Assembly: GCF_000374305.1 (NCBI RefSeq)
Contig: NZ_KB894095.1
Location: forward strand, 248,001 to 312,000
DNA from: Actinomadura flavalba DSM 45200
GTDB taxonomy: Bacteria; Actinomycetota; Actinomycetes; Streptosporangiales; Streptosporangiaceae
Length of the DNA stretch: 64,000 bases
Direction of reading: 5' to 3'
The notes under the pieces were generated by a model. The model did not search any database, was not told the origin of the DNA, and saw only the letters and a list, made by a program, of their open reading frames with translations. Each line of letters begins with the position of its first letter. Position 1 is the stretch's first letter. The position numbers and the translations under genes are program-made. Positions 20,460-29,669 of this stretch are shown here, piece by piece.

Positions 20460-22957
20460 CGGACCTCCTCGGGTTCGGCCCCCGCCGTGGTCAGATCGCC
20501 CGCGCCCGGCCGGGACCGGGTCGGGTTGGTGTCGAGCCAGCGCTGGAGGTCCTGCGAGATGAGGTCCACGCCGATCCGGCCCGCCCGGCCGTCCAGGTCG
20601 CGGAACACGCACTCGCCGTTCCCGAGGTTGCGCAGCACGGCCTTGTGCTCGTCGGACGCCTCCACCCCCAGCAGAGACATCACGTTGCCGACCTCCACCC
20701 GCTCGGAGGAGCGGAAGGAGAACACCGAAGACAGGCAGTTGGTCACCTGTTCATTCAAGAGGTCTCCGGCGTTCTGTGAGACCAGGATCAACGCAGTGTT
20801 GCGAGAACGCCCCATCCGCGACACTTCCGGCACCAGTTTGGCGCCCTCGGGTGTCGAGGTGATGGCCCACGCCTCGTCCAGGAAGATGGCCTTCGGCATG
20901 CGGCGGTCGAGCCCGTGCATCAGCCGCCGCGCGAACTGGGACACCAGGTACATCAGCGCCACCGACAGGCGCTGCTCGTAGGAGTAGTCCTCGCGGGAGA
21001 TCGTGACGTCCGGCAGGGTCAGGCCGCCGAGCGTGAAGACCGTCGTCCAGCCCGCCGTGTCGATGCGCTCGCCGCCGGACGGGTCGAAGCACAGCCGCGC
21101 CAGCCGCATCTCCGACATCGACCGCAGCACCGCGCCGAGGTTCTTGGACGCCGCGTCCCCCGCGGCCTCCAGATGGTCGACGACCTTGCCCAGCGACGGC
21201 CGCTCGGCGTTGGCGACCGCGCCGACCGCCTGGATCATCGCGGACTCGCGCTCCTCCGACATCCGCGGCAGCAGCAGCCGCAGCGTCTCGGTCGCCATCG
21301 TCTTCATCTCGGCGAGGTCGTCACCGAACGAGAACGGGTCGAGCAGGCCCGGCGCCGCCGCGCCCAGCGGCATGATGCGCGCCTTGCGGCCCCGCGCCTG
21401 GAGCAGTTCGACCAGCGCCTCGGCGTCGCCCTTGGGGTCGATCGCGGCGATCGTCACGCCCCGCAGCGCCATCTGGTAGAGCAGCAGCAGCGCCAGCGTC
21501 GTCTTGCCGCCGCCCGGCTCACCGGTGATCGCGACGGCCGTGGGGCGGTTGCGCGCCGCCGCGACGAGCGGGTCGAAGTGGACGATCGACCGGGCCCGGC
21601 CCAGCGTCTCCCCCACGTACGGGCCGACCCAGCCCTCGGCCTCCTGGTCGGGACGGTCACCGAGGTCGACGGTCGCGACCGGCATCCCGCCCGCGATCGT
21701 GCGCAGCGGCTGCCGCTGCGCGTACGCGTTCAGCCGGATGCGGTCGCCCGGCAGCGACTCGCAGAACAGCGAGAACTGGTCGCCGGTGGAGTTGACCACG
21801 TCGATGCCGATGTCGCGGTAGTGCTCGACGACCGCGTCGACCCGCTGCGCCAGCAGGTCCTCGGTGGGGGCCGCGACGATCAGCCGGTGCCACCCGTACA
21901 CGAACGGCAGCCGCTCCTTGGTGATGCCGTGCTCCAGCATCCGGGCCGCGTCGATCTGCTCGGCCAGCGCGATCGGCGCCTCCGCGCCCGCCTCCCGGAT
22001 GTGCTGGTCCATGTCGCGGGCGTGCGCCAGCCTGCGCTGCACGTCCTTGGACGCCTTCGCCGGCGGGATCAGCTTCATCCGCGACGAGATCTCCACCGGG
22101 AACGGCAGCGCGTCCGCGTAGTGGAACCACGGCTCGCCGTCGGGGAACGGCATCGTGTCCGGGAAGCGCGCGAACGACAGGTACGCCACGTACGACTGGG
22201 CCGTGGCGCCGCCGCCGTTGCCGGAGAAGTTCGGCTGCTCGACCCGCAGGTAGGACCGCCCGTTGTGGATCGCGCCCTCGACCAGCGACTCGATCTCCCC
22301 CTTGCCCCAGGTGCGGCGCGGCACCGCCGACGGCGGCGGGTCCGCGAGCGACGCCGTCACCGCGTGCTGGAACAGCCACGCGACCTCGCCGGACCCCGCG
22401 TGCCGCGCGTACAGCGCCGAGCCGCCGAGCGCCCGGCCGACGCGTTCGGCCTGGTCGGTCCAGCGGGCGATCTCGCGCTTGTCGATCGCGTCGTCGTCGA
22501 TGCCGAGGACGCTCTCGCTCCGCTTGTACGACCCGAGGAGCTGCGCCAGCACGCCGTTGCCGAGCTGCGCGCCGACACCGCGCGGACCCAGCCGGACGCC
22601 GAGGTAGACCTCCTTGGTCCAGAAGTCCTTGGCCCACACGTGGGCGTAGGTCTCCTCCAGGTACTCGCGCCAGCCCGCCCCGCCGTCGGACGTGCGGTCC
22701 AGCGCGAGCGCCCAGTCGGCGGCCGGGTAGGTGCGGTGCGCGATGCGCAGGTGCACCTCGGCGTCCTGCATGCGGATGCCCGCGAGCGCGATCGTGATGT
22801 TGGTGGCGAGGGCCTCGCGTTCCTCGCCCGTCGTGAACTCGTAGGACACGGTCGGCAGGCGGAAGTACGCCCAGGCGGTCGTGTCGGTGAGCAGGACCCG
22901 GTCGTCGAAGTAGCGGACCGCGAGGCGGCTCGACCGGGCTTTGGACGCCCGGCTCAC
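20456..22957 (-). CDS. VirB4-type T4SS ATPase (ConE/TcpF-like)
   Basis: GTG 22957 overlaps the preceding small ORF's stop (GTGA); upstream in-frame sequence belongs to that ORF's region and is not protein-like. The 833-aa ATPase has a N-terminal half typical of actinobacterial VirB4/TraE proteins (RYFDDRVLLTDTTAWAYF near the start). Walker A GEPGGGKTTL lies near residue 476 and Walker B AIFLDEAWAI near 687, followed by SQNAGDLL and a conserved C-terminal arginine region. VirB4 motors energise assembly and substrate transfer in all conjugation-type systems. It lies between TcpE-like and VirB6-like genes exactly as in ICE and pCW3-type modules. Confidence 0.93.
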   Translation of the reverse strand: MSRASKARSSRLAVRYFDDRVLLTDTTAWAYFRLPTVSYEFTTGEEREALATNITIALAGIRMQDAEVHLRIAHRTYPAADWALALDRTSDGGAGWREYLEETYAHVWAKDFWTKEVYLGVRLGPRGVGAQLGNGVLAQLLGSYKRSESVLGIDDDAIDKREIARWTDQAERVGRALGGSALYARHAGSGEVAWLFQHAVTASLADPPPSAVPRRTWGKGEIESLVEGAIHNGRSYLRVEQPNFSGNGGGATAQSYVAYLSFARFPDTMPFPDGEPWFHYADALPFPVEISSRMKLIPPAKASKDVQRRLAHARDMDQHIREAGAEAPIALAEQIDAARMLEHGITKERLPFVYGWHRLIVAAPTEDLLAQRVDAVVEHYRDIGIDVVNSTGDQFSLFCESLPGDRIRLNAYAQRQPLRTIAGGMPVATVDLGDRPDQEAEGWVGPYVGETLGRARSIVHFDPLVAAARNRPTAVAITGEPGGGKTTLALLLLYQMALRGVTIAAIDPKGDAEALVELLQARGRKARIMPLGAAAPGLLDPFSFGDDLAEMKTMATETLRLLLPRMSEERESAMIQAVGAVANAERPSLGKVVDHLEAAGDAASKNLGAVLRSMSEMRLARLCFDPSGGERIDTAGWTTVFTLGGLTLPDVTISREDYSYEQRLSVALMYLVSQFARRLMHGLDRRMPKAIFLDEAWAITSTPEGAKLVPEVSRMGRSRNTALILVSQNAGDLLNEQVTNCLSSVFSFRSSERVEVGNVMSLLGVEASDEHKAVLRNLGNGECVFRDLDGRAGRIGVDLISQDLQRWLDTNPTRSRPGAGDLTTAGAEPEEVR

Positions 22958-23091
22958 CGGGTCGTCCCGGCGGGGTGGGTGTCCACGGGCGCCACATTCC
23001 CCTGCCCGGGACGCGACGCGAACCTCGCGCGCCGTATCCCGTCCGGGGGGCCGCCGCGCACGTGGCGCGACGGGCGTGTGGGGGCGCTCAT
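22954..23091 (-). CDS. 45-aa basic small ORF coupled on both sides
   Basis: ATG 23091 overlaps the stop of the 1,706-codon gene (ATGA) and its TGA overlaps the VirB4 GTG start (GTGA). The 45-aa product is rich in Arg, Pro and Gly (MSAPTRPSRHVRGGPP at the start) with no membrane span. It may be a real small component or merely a translational relay that couples VirB4 synthesis to the upstream gene. No family is recognisable; the double overlap is the evidence that it is translated. Confidence 0.5.
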   Translation of the reverse strand: MSAPTRPSRHVRGGPPDGIRRARFASRPGQGNVAPVDTHPAGTTR

Positions 23092-26000
23092 CGGCTGGCC
23101 TCCTGCTCCTGATGCAGCTCCTGGTAACGCTCGGGCACGACGCTGAACCCACCGGCGACCACACCGGCGAGGGCAAGATAGGCACGGCGGGTCGGTGCGC
23201 GCAACGACTTCAGTTCGTTGCGCGGCGCGCGGTCCATGCTCAGATGATCGTCCCACGGGATGCGGACGAGGGCGCGGCACCTCCCGCGCGCCACCGCTTC
23301 GGCGTGTTCGACGTCGTCCATGCTGCGGCGGCTCACCCCGTTGATCACCGTGACGGCGCGCGAGCGCAGTTCGGCGTAGCCGTGGCCGTCGAGCCACTCG
23401 AACGTCATCGCGACGGCGCGCGGCGCGTCGGCGCTGGCCGGGGCGACGAGCACGACCTGGTCGGCGTACGGCAGGACGCGGGCGACGACGGCCGCCGCCG
23501 CGTCCAGCAGCGTGACCGAATAGAACCGGTCGATGGTGCGCATGGCGACGGCGTAGTCGCGGTCGTCGAGGGCCTGCAACGGGTTCTTGCCGGACGCGAT
23601 GACGTCCAGGCCGGATCTGGCCTGCGAGGTGTAGCGGCGCATCGCGGTGAGGCTGCCGACCTGGTCGGCGTGGGTGATGAGGCTCGTCAGCGTCTCGTTG
23701 GTCTCGCTGCGGGTGCGGCGGGCCAGCGCGCCGGGGCCCGGGTTGACGTCCACGGCGACGACGGGCTCGCCGTTGTGCTGCGCGAACGTGTGGCCGAGCA
23801 TCAGCGACGTGACGGTCTGCCCGGCGCCGCCGGTGCAGCCCAGCACGACGATGTGCCGGGTGCCCTGGAACGGCTGCTGGATGCGCACCTCGTACTCGGC
23901 GTCGGACTGCCCGTGCCCGCCGCCCACGGCCTGCATGAGCCTGCGCAGCCCGCCGGCGGTGACCTCGTGCTCGGGGCCCGGCGGCGTGATCGCCGGCTCG
24001 GACGGCGGCGGCTCCGGCGGCGGCGGCAACGGCCGCGCCCGCACCGGCGACGCCGGTCCCGACCGGCCCTCGCGCGGCGGCACCTCGTCGGCGTCCGGGA
24101 CGTCCGCGCCGTCGTGGCCCGGCAGCGCGTACCCGTGCGCCTCCTGCCCGGTGCGGCCCTGTCCGGGCAGCGCGTATCCGGGACCGTCCGCTCCGGCCGT
24201 CCCCTCCCCGGGCAGCGCGTACCCGCCGCCCGCCCGCCCGCGCGCGTCCTGCCCCGGCACGGCTTGCCCGGGAACCACATGCCCCGGCGCCACCGACCCG
24301 CGGGCCGCCTGCCCCGGCACTCCGCGCCCAGGCGCCTCGCGACCGGGCACGTCGTGGCCCGGAGCCGCGTGGCCCGGAGCTGCGTGACCCGGCCCGGCGT
24401 GATTTGGTCCGGCGTGACCTGGCCCGGCGTGACCCGGCCCGGCGTGACCCGGCCCGGCGTGATCCGGTCCGGCGTGACCCGGCCCGGCGTGGCCGGGGGC
24501 GACGTGGCCCGGACCCGCGTGACCGGGCGCTGCATGACCCGGCCCGGCGTGGCCCGAACCTGCATGACCCGGCGCTGCATGACCCGGCCCGGCGTGGCCC
24601 GAACCTGCATGACCCGGCGCTGCATGACCCGGCCCGGCGTGGCCCGGCGCAGCGTGGCCGGGCGCTGCGTGGCCCGGGGCCGTCTGGGCCGGGTCTACGC
24701 GGCCGGGCCGTGCGTGGTCCGGGGGTGCCTGGCCGGGCGTCGCGCGGCCGGACGTGGCCCCCTCGTTCTGGTCCGTCTCGTCGGCGGTGGGCCAGCCTGT
24801 CGCGAGGTGACCGGGGCTGTCCGCGCCGGACGCGGAGTCGTCGCCGTGACCGGCCCATGCCTGGGGCGCGGGCCAGCCGACGGGTGCGTCCTCGGGAGCC
24901 CCGGCGGGCGTCGCGCCTCCGGACGGGCCGTGGGCGGCGGCGTCGCTCCACGGGGATTCGCCAGCACGTCCGGAACGTCCGCCGGTGCCCGTCTCACTCC
25001 GGTCTCGCCACAGCGGCGCGTCCGACCGCCCCCGCGTGCCACGGTCCGGCCCACCCGTCCCGGACGGTGGCCACACACGCGCGTCGTCGTCCCGCCGCGG
25101 ATGGGCCAGTTCCTCGGACCACGGGCGCGGCGCCCCGGTAGGCCCGTTCCCCCGCCCGGCCTGCCGCCAGGTGAGCGGCAGACCACCCGGACGGCCGCCC
25201 ACCACATCACTCCCCTGCCCCACACCCTCGTCCCGCCCAGCCTCGCGAGACCGCGCAACGCCCTCACCACGACCCTGCGGCCCGCCCGCCACGCCGCTTC
25301 CCTGCCCCGCGCCCTCGTTCTGACCGGGCTCGTGAGAACGCGCGACGTCCTGACTGCGACCCTGCGGCCCGCCCGCCACGCCGCTTCCGCTCGCCGCGCC
25401 CTCGTCCAGGCCGGACTGGTGAGACCGCGCGACGCCCTCACCGCGAACCTGCGGCCCACCTGCCCCGGCGCTTCCCCGTCCCACGCCTTCGTCGCGGCCG
25501 GGCTCGCGGGACCGTGCGGCGTCCTCACCGCGACCCTGCGGCCCGCCCGTCCCGGGGGGTCGCTCCGTGTTCGTGGGGGCTTCGCCGGGAGTGGCGGGGC
25601 GCCGTGCGGAGTCCTCTCGCTCGGCGCCGTGGCGCTGATCGTGTGCGCCGTCCTGCCGGCCTGCCTGTTCGCCGACCGGCGTGGCGCCCTGTGGCTCCCG
25701 GCTCGTGGCCGAGATACCGGCGTCTTGGTCCTCGTTTCGGCGCGGGGGCCTGGCCGCGTCGTGGCCGGTGCGCGCCGGAGGGGGGCCGGGGGGTGGGGTC
25801 GCGGGGTACGGGCCCTTCTGGGCGGGCATGGGGTGTGCGCCACCGGCTCCGAAAGCGCCTGGGATCTGCGGGATGTCCGGTCGGGTCGGCTGCGGAGGGC
25901 GTACGACGCGCGGAATGTCCGGCCGCGTCGCGGGCGGCAGCCGACGGCCCGAGCCGGGCACCCGGCGGCCCGCGACGATCACGTCCCCGGGCTCTCCGTT

Positions 26001-28208
26001 GAAGGCGGGCCCGCCGTCCTCGACGCCCGCCCGCTGCACCGGAACGTCCGGCCGGGTGGCGGGCGCGGGACGCACCCACGGCGCACGACCCCGTCCGTCC
26101 GCCTCCTCGTTCCCCTCACGCGGCGCGTCCGCCGAGGGCCCGCCGGTGCCGCTCTCGGCGCCGGAAGACGTCACACCCTGCGGCGCGCCTGCGCCGCTCT
26201 CGGCTTCAGACCCCGTGGGCTCTCGCGCCTCGGAACCCTCCGGCTCAGCGGCACCACTCGACCCGGCGGCCCGAGCCTCCGGCTCGTCGCCTGCCGCAGG
26301 CGCACCCGCACCGGGCGCTCCGGCGTCCTGCGTCTCCGGTGCCTTGGCGGGCGCCGGGCGTGCCACAGCGCGCTCAGCCGCCCCAGCATCCGGCGCCTCC
26401 GGGCCGTCCGGCTCGTCACGCTGCCTCGGCGCGGTAGCGCCCTCCTCGCGCCGGTCGGCGCCCGCCGTCTCAGCGGACGCCGTCTTACCCCGGCCTGCGG
26501 CCGACGTCGGCGCGGTGGTCGCGTCCTCGCCGCCCTCCCGGGTGGCCTTCGGCCGCTCGAGCGTGCCGCTGGGCGCCTCCGCCTCGCGATCCGCCGTACT
26601 GGGCTCGCGGTCGCCGGGCGCCGAGGACATGGCGCTCGCGCGGACGGACGCCGCGGACTCGGCCGCCTGGTCCGGAGCGCCAGGCGCGTGGCCGACGGAC
26701 TCCGCGGCGGCGGTGCTCTCGGAGACGGGCCCCTCTTCCGGCGTCTTCTGCGGCCCGTCCGAAGCGCCAGCACCACGGCCGACGGACTCGGTCTCCGCCG
26801 TCTTCTCCGCATGGCCGGGTGATGCCGCGTGCTCGTCGGGGCTCGACGTCGCGGCGGCTCGGAGCTGGTCCGGGTGGGACGGGCCGTGCGCCTGCGGGTC
26901 GGCGGGCCGTTCCGCCGCAGGCGTCTCGTGAGGCGCCGGGACGGCCTTCCAGAACTCCGGGTGCCCGCCAGGGCGGCGCACGCCCGAGGCGAAGGCGCGC
27001 TTGCCGGAGCCGGGGCGCGGCGGGGTGGACGGCGCGGCACCCTCGACGGCGCGCTCGCGGACCGGGGCCACCTCCAGGGCGGGGGTGGCCGGCGGGCGCT
27101 CGACCTCGATGGGAGCGTCGTCCTCGTGGGAGATGTCGCGGGACGCGCGGCGCCACGGCCGGGCCGCCGGAACGCGTCCGCCCCGGCGCGACCTCGCGCC
27201 GGACGGCTCGCCCGCTCCGGCGCCCGTCCCTTCAGTAAAGGCGGCCTCGCCCTTGCCGGGCGCTTCCCCCACGCGCGCGGGCTCGCCCGGGCCGACCGCC
27301 CCCGACGCCTGCTCGAACACCGCACGCCGACCTTCGCCCGACGCCCCGGCGGCGAACGTCCGCGAACCGGCTTCGGACGCGCCGTCACCGACCCGCACCT
27401 CGGCCGCGCCACGCCGACTCGCGTCCGCCGAACCGGCGGCGAACGTCCGCGAACCGGTTCCGGCCGTGCCGTCAGCGAGCCCCGGACCAGACGCCCTGAC
27501 GTCAACCGAACGCCCGCCGTGCGCGAACGTCCGTGCCTCCGGCTCATCAGCGAAAGACGGCCCGTTCCCGGAGTCCACCCCTCTGGCGGACGACGCCGAT
27601 CCCGCGCCGGTCACCACGTCACGGCCGCCCGAACCGGCCTCGAAGCCGAGGTCACCGGCCAGAGCGCGGTCGGCCGCGACATCCGCCAGGGGACGGGGCG
27701 CCGATGCGACGGAAGGCGTCGGCTCAAGGGCGGCGAGCGTTGCGGGGGCGGTCTCCGGGGTGAGGGCGCGGGTGCGGCGGCGCGCGCGGCGGCGTTCCTT
27801 GACGGCCGCGCGTTCGGGGGCCGTCGAGCGCGCGGGCGCCTCGGGACGGCGCCAGACGAGGGCCACGACGACGACCTCGCGCGGCTCGCGGATCGGGGTG
27901 AGGCGGCACCAGGTGCGGGGCTCGGACAGGTAGCGCCCGTGCGACAGCAGCAGTTCGGTGAGCCGCTTGCCCTCGATGACGGGCCGGGTCGCGAGCCACG
28001 TCAGCACGCCGGGCGGCACGATGTACAGCACGTGCCAGGGCGACTTGAACGGGATGCCGACGAGGGTCAGCAGCACGATCCACGGCACGAACACGCCGAC
28101 GAAGACGCCGATCTGCACGAGCGGCAACGGCATCGGAAGCCGCAGGTCGTAGAGCTTGTAGAGCCGCTTCTCGATGCGCCAGATGTTCGTGTACGTGGGC
28201 AGGTCCAC
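23088..28208 (-). CDS. TcpE-like membrane domain fused to MinD/ParA-like ATPase through a 1,250-aa repeat linker
   Basis: GTG 28208 has an AGGGGAG site 6 bases upstream. Residues 1-110 match TcpE/PrgI-type conjugation proteins: WRIEKRLYKLYDLRLPMPL, then two membrane helices (QIGVFVGVFVPWIVLLTLV and a second near 78-95). Residues 130-1420 are low complexity: Ala/Gly/Glu/Pro-rich, with 35-residue SRTFAAG repeats, four 29-residue repeats and more than 20 copies of a PGHAG-type pentapeptide. Residues 1420-1706 form a MinD/ParA-like domain (HIVVLGCTGGAGQTVTSL, VVAVDVNPG, VTLLDAAAA) whose Walker A has Gln where Lys is expected. MinD-like proteins of this kind occur in actinobacterial ESX loci. The fusion tethers an atypical P-loop protein to the channel; its role may be positional rather than enzymatic. 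Confidence 0.88.
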   Translation of the reverse strand: MDLPTYTNIWRIEKRLYKLYDLRLPMPLPLVQIGVFVGVFVPWIVLLTLVGIPFKSPWHVLYIVPPGVLTWLATRPVIEGKRLTELLLSHGRYLSEPRTWCRLTPIREPREVVVVALVWRRPEAPARSTAPERAAVKERRRARRRTRALTPETAPATLAALEPTPSVASAPRPLADVAADRALAGDLGFEAGSGGRDVVTGAGSASSARGVDSGNGPSFADEPEARTFAHGGRSVDVRASGPGLADGTAGTGSRTFAAGSADASRRGAAEVRVGDGASEAGSRTFAAGASGEGRRAVFEQASGAVGPGEPARVGEAPGKGEAAFTEGTGAGAGEPSGARSRRGGRVPAARPWRRASRDISHEDDAPIEVERPPATPALEVAPVRERAVEGAAPSTPPRPGSGKRAFASGVRRPGGHPEFWKAVPAPHETPAAERPADPQAHGPSHPDQLRAAATSSPDEHAASPGHAEKTAETESVGRGAGASDGPQKTPEEGPVSESTAAAESVGHAPGAPDQAAESAASVRASAMSSAPGDREPSTADREAEAPSGTLERPKATREGGEDATTAPTSAAGRGKTASAETAGADRREEGATAPRQRDEPDGPEAPDAGAAERAVARPAPAKAPETQDAGAPGAGAPAAGDEPEARAAGSSGAAEPEGSEAREPTGSEAESGAGAPQGVTSSGAESGTGGPSADAPREGNEEADGRGRAPWVRPAPATRPDVPVQRAGVEDGGPAFNGEPGDVIVAGRRVPGSGRRLPPATRPDIPRVVRPPQPTRPDIPQIPGAFGAGGAHPMPAQKGPYPATPPPGPPPARTGHDAARPPRRNEDQDAGISATSREPQGATPVGEQAGRQDGAHDQRHGAEREDSARRPATPGEAPTNTERPPGTGGPQGRGEDAARSREPGRDEGVGRGSAGAGGPQVRGEGVARSHQSGLDEGAASGSGVAGGPQGRSQDVARSHEPGQNEGAGQGSGVAGGPQGRGEGVARSREAGRDEGVGQGSDVVGGRPGGLPLTWRQAGRGNGPTGAPRPWSEELAHPRRDDDARVWPPSGTGGPDRGTRGRSDAPLWRDRSETGTGGRSGRAGESPWSDAAAHGPSGGATPAGAPEDAPVGWPAPQAWAGHGDDSASGADSPGHLATGWPTADETDQNEGATSGRATPGQAPPDHARPGRVDPAQTAPGHAAPGHAAPGHAGPGHAAPGHAGSGHAGPGHAAPGHAGSGHAGPGHAAPGHAGPGHVAPGHAGPGHAGPDHAGPGHAGPGHAGPGHAGPNHAGPGHAAPGHAAPGHDVPGREAPGRGVPGQAARGSVAPGHVVPGQAVPGQDARGRAGGGYALPGEGTAGADGPGYALPGQGRTGQEAHGYALPGHDGADVPDADEVPPREGRSGPASPVRARPLPPPPEPPPSEPAITPPGPEHEVTAGGLRRLMQAVGGGHGQSDAEYEVRIQQPFQGTRHIVVLGCTGGAGQTVTSLMLGHTFAQHNGEPVVAVDVNPGPGALARRTRSETNETLTSLITHADQVGSLTAMRRYTSQARSGLDVIASGKNPLQALDDRDYAVAMRTIDRFYSVTLLDAAAAVVARVLPYADQVVLVAPASADAPRAVAMTFEWLDGHGYAELRSRAVTVINGVSRRSMDDVEHAEAVARGRCRALVRIPWDDHLSMDRAPRNELKSLRAPTRRAYLALAGVVAGGFSVVPERYQELHQEQEASR
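24230..24750. repeat. 15-bp tandem repeat array inside the TcpE-MinD gene
   Basis: More than 25 imperfect copies of a 15-bp unit (plus strand GCGTGACCCGGCCCG) encode a pentapeptide of the form P-G-H-A-(G/A), varying to P-G-Q, P-G-R or P-D-H at the edges. Copies between 24370 and 24660 are nearly identical, so recent slippage or unequal recombination is likely. Confidence 0.9.
25200..25547. repeat. Four tandem 87-bp repeats (29 aa) inside the TcpE-MinD gene
   Basis: Exact 87-base spacing of the GGPQ codons (ends at 25286, 25373, 25460 and 25547) defines four in-frame copies of a 29-residue unit with core VARSREPGRDEG. Charged and flexible, they extend the disordered linker. Confidence 0.88.
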
Positions 28209-28280
28209 GCCGTGCTCCCCTTTACCGCGCGCCGCGCGGTGTCGCCCTTGCCGGCCCCGCCCCGGGACCGTCGAACCAGG

Positions 28281-28565
28281 TCAGCTCAGATCTACCCCCA
28301 GGGCCTTGGCGATGGCGCGGGCCGTGGTCTCGATGATGTTCGGCACGTAGAAGACCACGCCGATGCCGATCGCCAGCAGGATGAACTGGACGAAGCGGGT
28401 GATCTCTCGGGTGAAGAGGAAGAAGATCGCGACGATCGAGACGATGACGAGGAAGAGCGGGCCGAAGATCGAGCGGAGCCAGTCCGCGAGCTGGTCGGTG
28501 CGCAGGTCGTCGTTCGGCGTCGCCAGAACCTCATGGGGAATCGACGCCATGATGTGATGCAGCAT
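28281..28565 (-). CDS. Small two-helix T4SS membrane protein (TcpD-like)
   Basis: The 94-aa product starts at ATG 28565 with an AAAGG site upstream. It has two membrane helices (about 35-53, FGPLFLVIVSIVAIFFLF, and 60-78, FVQFILLAIGIGVVFYV) separated by the short charged turn REITR. It ends with an amphipathic helix (TTARAIAKALG). Small proteins of this size and topology sit between TcpC and TcpE in Gram-positive conjugation modules (TcpD of pCW3). Assignment is by position and topology, since the sequence itself is not diagnostic. Confidence 0.75.
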   Translation of the reverse strand: MLHHIMASIPHEVLATPNDDLRTDQLADWLRSIFGPLFLVIVSIVAIFFLFTREITRFVQFILLAIGIGVVFYVPNIIETTARAIAKALGVDLS

Positions 28566-28625
28566 CGACTGCCTACCTTTCTGGGTCGCCGGGGGTGTGG
28601 GGGACGCGTCCCCGGGTGGGTGGGA

Positions 28626-29669
28626 TCATGGTGTGCTCGGCTCGGTGATGCCCCGGATGTCCTTGACGTACCAGGTTCCGCCCTTCTTGGTGAGCGAGAG
28701 CCGGTACTCCTGCTCCAGTTCGCCGCCCGTCCCGGACCCGGCCGAGGGAATCTGCCAGGCCACGGTCGAGGTGACGACCCGGGCGTCGTCCGAGCCGCGC
28801 GGCGCGATGACGCTGCGGACCTGGACGAGGTTCACGGTGCGGTTGAGCCCGGTGATCGGCGAGCCCGCCGAGAAGCGCGCGAGCGAGGCCGCGTCGCCTT
28901 CGCCGTACGCCTTGAAGAACGTGCCGAGGACGGGGGTCAGCTCGCCTTCGAGGGCGCCGTCGCGGTCGGCGACGCCGCGCTGCGGCAGGGCCGCCTTGGC
29001 GGGCGGCGGCAGCAGCGCGGGCCGCCCGGCGACGACGAAGGACCCGCCGCGCTCGAAGACCGGGACGGCGAGCCGGAGCCAGCGGTCGTCGCTGCGGGCC
29101 AGCAGCATGACGGTGGCGTTGCCGCCGCCGTGCGGCTCGACTCCGGCGACCTGGACGGACTGCACGGCGAGCTTGCCGACGCCGTTCCATCCGAACTGCG
29201 CGTCGGCGCCCTCGGGCAGGAAGGCGCGCAGCCGCGCCTCGCGGGCGGGCGCGGACGCCTGGTCGTAGTTGAAGTAGACGTCGGCGAACTGGAGCGCGAA
29301 GGCGCCCGCCGCGCTGACGGGGTACCCGCCGGGACGCCCGGACGCGGGGGCGCCGCCGGTGCCGCCGGGCTCCTCGGACGCGGTGAAGCGCTCGAAAGGA
29401 GCACGGATGCCGTTGACGAGGATGACGATGATGAGCGCCCAGAGGATGGCGCGCCCGACCCAGACCCACCAGCGTCCACCGGAGCCGCGGTAGCGCCCGC
29501 CCTGGACGCCGCCGCCACCACCGTCGTCGTCGCCCGGCCGGCGTCCCTTGCGTCCGGCGCGCGGCGGCTCCCAGGGGTCGGCGTCGAAGGCCGCGTCGCG
29601 GCCTGGCGCCTGCGCCTCCTCGACGTCGGCGGTCTCCCGGCCGCTGCGCACGGCCGACCTGCGAGCCAT
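28626..29669 (-). CDS. TcpC/ConB-like conjugation channel protein
   Basis: The 347-aa protein has a charged cytoplasmic N-terminus, one membrane helix at about 67-88 (WVWVGRAILWALIIVILV), and two consecutive extracytoplasmic domains of NTF2-like, VirB8 type: the first around YPVSAAGAFALQFADVYFNYD, the second around LTPVLGTFFKAYGEGD with strands to the C-terminus (GGTWYVKDIRGI). This is the TcpC/ConB architecture, the bitopic component that builds the periplasm-like part of Gram-positive T4SS channels. It is the first gene of the leftward cluster, so its promoter should lie in 29670-29850. Confidence 0.87.
   Translation of the reverse strand: MARRSAVRSGRETADVEEAQAPGRDAAFDADPWEPPRAGRKGRRPGDDDGGGGGVQGGRYRGSGGRWWVWVGRAILWALIIVILVNGIRAPFERFTASEEPGGTGGAPASGRPGGYPVSAAGAFALQFADVYFNYDQASAPAREARLRAFLPEGADAQFGWNGVGKLAVQSVQVAGVEPHGGGNATVMLLARSDDRWLRLAVPVFERGGSFVVAGRPALLPPPAKAALPQRGVADRDGALEGELTPVLGTFFKAYGEGDAASLARFSAGSPITGLNRTVNLVQVRSVIAPRGSDDARVVTSTVAWQIPSAGSGTGGELEQEYRLSLTKKGGTWYVKDIRGITEPSTP

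Noticed and set aside
22941..26822. 1,293-codon plus-strand frame opposite the TcpE-MinD gene
   Set aside because: It mirrors the repeats of the real gene, with Arg/Val/Gly bias and no start signal.
15756..29669. Integrative conjugative element with ends
   Set aside because: No integrase, relaxase, tRNA or flanking direct repeats are seen; I describe only a secretion module.
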